Source of the DNA: Rubellimicrobium sp.
GTDB taxonomy: Bacteria > Pseudomonadota > Alphaproteobacteria > Rhodobacterales > Rhodobacteraceae
Assembly (NCBI GenBank): GCA_020852925.1
Contig: JADYZU010000027.1
Location: 62,001 to 126,000 of the forward strand
Reading direction: 5' to 3'
Length of the DNA stretch: 64,000 nucleotides
Shown here: positions 62,961 through 64,000 of the stretch, piece by piece
Layout of the letters: every line of letters starts with the position of its first letter
Numbering within the stretch: the first letter of the stretch is position 1
The notes under the pieces: generated by a model
Seen by the model: the letters and a program-made list of their open reading frames with translations, nothing else
What the model was told of the DNA's origin: nothing
Databases searched by the model: none
Position numbers and translations under genes: made by a program

Positions 62961-64000
62961 ATGGTCGCGCTACTCGAGACGCAGGCGATGCGCGCGGCCG
63001 AACGCGCGGCCATCGATTCGGGGGCCGTGACCGGCGCCGCGCTGATGGAGCGCGCGGGCGGCGCGGTCGTGGCGGCGATCCGGGCGCGCTGGCCGGACCT
63101 GTGGCGCGGGCGCGCGCGGGCGCTGGTCCTGTGCGGGCCGGGCAACAACGGCGGCGACGGCTATGTGATCGCGCGGCGGCTGCGGGACGCGGGCTGGAAG
63201 GTGGCGGTCCTCGCCACGGGCGCCCCCGCGCGCCAGCCGCCCGACGCCGCGCGGATGCGCGCGCTGTGGGAAGGGGCGGGGGGCAGGACCGGCCCGCTCG
63301 ACCCCGCAGCGGTGGCGGCGGCGCTGCCGGCCGATCTGGTGATCGACGCGGTGTTCGGCGCGGGGCTGGCCCGCCCGCCCGAGGGCGCGGTGGCCGCGGC
63401 GCTTGCGCTTCTGGCCGCTGGCGGGGCCGGGGGCGCGCGCGTGGTCGCGGTCGACGGGCCCTCGGGCCTCGACCTCGACACGGGCGCGGTCGCGGATGCG
63501 GGCGGCGTGCCCGCGGCGCACCTCACCGTCACCTTCCACCGCGCCCGCCCCGGCCATTACCTGGGCGCCGGGCCCGGCCTGTGCGGCGATCTGGCGGTGG
63601 CCGACATCGGCCTCGCGGCGCCCGACACCGGTCTGGCGGCGCCGGGGCCGGGAGCGATCCGCCTCGTGCGGCCCGACCTGCCGCCCGAGGGGCCGGAGGA
63701 TCCGCAGGTGCAGGAACTCGCCAGGGCGCAGGGGCACAAGTTCACCCACGGCCATGTCCTCGTGCTCTCGGGGCCGGCAATTGCCTCGGGCGCGGCGCGG
63801 CTGGCGGGGCGGGCGGCGCTGCGGGTGGGCGCGGGGCTGGTGACGCTGGGCGCCCGGCCGGAAGACCTGGCGCCGCTCGCCCCGGCGGTGACGGCGGTGA
63901 TGCTGCGGCCGGTGGCGGATGGCGCGGCGCTCGGGGCCTGGCTTGCCGGGGACAGGCGCATCGGCACGCTCTGCCTCGGGCCGGGTCTTGGCCTGGACGG
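62961..64000 (+). CDS. nnr: Bifunctional NAD(P)H-hydrate epimerase/dehydratase, 5' part
   Basis: The gene runs off the window; 346 residues are seen. The N-terminal YjeF epimerase domain (about 1-210) has LCGPGNNGGDGYVIARRL, VIDAVFGAGLARPPEG and VAVDGPSGLDLDTG. The C-terminal YjeF carbohydrate-kinase-like dehydratase domain begins near residue 250 (KFTHGHVLVLSGP) and is cut at the edge. Together they repair hydrated NADH and NADPH. The ATG at 62961 follows AGGAGGAAAGG. It is divergent from glnB. Confidence 0.95.
   Translation, partial: MVALLETQAMRAAERAAIDSGAVTGAALMERAGGAVVAAIRARWPDLWRGRARALVLCGPGNNGGDGYVIARRLRDAGWKVAVLATGAPARQPPDAARMRALWEGAGGRTGPLDPAAVAAALPADLVIDAVFGAGLARPPEGAVAAALALLAAGGAGGARVVAVDGPSGLDLDTGAVADAGGVPAAHLTVTFHRARPGHYLGAGPGLCGDLAVADIGLAAPDTGLAAPGPGAIRLVRPDLPPEGPEDPQVQELARAQGHKFTHGHVLVLSGPAIASGAARLAGRAALRVGAGLVTLGARPEDLAPLAPAVTAVMLRPVADGAALGAWLAGDRRIGTLCLGPGLGLD

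Overview
The window is a stretch of chromosome from a GC-rich alphaproteobacterium, almost certainly a member of the Rhodobacteraceae (Paracoccus/Rhodobacter/Roseobacter group). Grounds: very high G+C in every reading frame; the order serS | yajC-secD-secF-DUF498-ccmABCD-ccmG and then aconitase with a DUF1223 protein; prfA-prmC-DUF4167; lptF-lptG-lptD-surA-pdxA-rsmA facing pepA-holC; a Mth938-like protein, a MarC protein and a retropepsin of the alphaproteobacterial type; and a LuxI/LuxR pair of the roseobacter kind. Genes are packed tightly with many ATGA or TGATG stop/start overlaps. No rRNA, tRNA, CRISPR array, prophage or insertion sequence was seen.

Layout. 1-500: tail of a bacteriohemerythrin-like gene and a hexameric tyrosine-coordinated heme protein. 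0.5-9.7 kb: an accessory catabolic region with two LysR regulators, kynureninase, a secreted LVIVD beta-propeller, and a four-gene run encoding an atypical DapA-fold lyase, 3-hydroxyanthranilate dioxygenase, an aspartate-dehydrogenase-like protein and an aldehyde dehydrogenase. It looks like a kynurenine/3-hydroxyanthranilate route without the usual ACMS decarboxylase. 9.7-17.6 kb: an iron-type binding protein, MazG, an M20 amidohydrolase, an agmatinase-family enzyme, then prfA-prmC and DUF4167. 17.6-27 kb: LPS transport and outer-membrane biogenesis (lptF, lptG, lptD, surA) running into pdxA and rsmA, divergent from pepA-holC. 27-34.5 kb: retropepsin, MarC, small envelope proteins, rplU-rpmA, a GNAT enzyme, a VOC protein, DjlA and an endonuclease/phosphatase-fold enzyme. 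34.5-41.5 kb: serS, perM, hda, ppk and ppx on the minus strand. 41.7-49.2 kb: Sec accessory genes, cytochrome c maturation genes and a phosphohexomutase. 49.3-55.2 kb: acnA, DUF1223, a lipid A acyltransferase and an isolated fliG. 55.3-57.5 kb: a quorum-sensing module. 57.5-64 kb: purB, three unrecognised small or membrane genes, glnA-glnB, and the start of the NAD(P)HX repair enzyme.

Two parts stand out. The first is the 3-hydroxyanthranilate cluster, where the DapA-like protein keeps the Schiff-base lysine but not the usual tyrosine and arginine, and where an amino-acid dehydrogenase homologue replaces the expected decarboxylase and deaminase. The second is the quorum-sensing module: a LuxR-like protein that keeps the acyl-homoserine-lactone pocket residues but ends inside the first helix of its DNA-binding domain, divergent from an intact luxR and a luxI. 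The luxI promoter carries a well-placed lux-box-like dyad. The truncated receptor lies directly upstream of fliG and a lipid A acyltransferase on the same strand.
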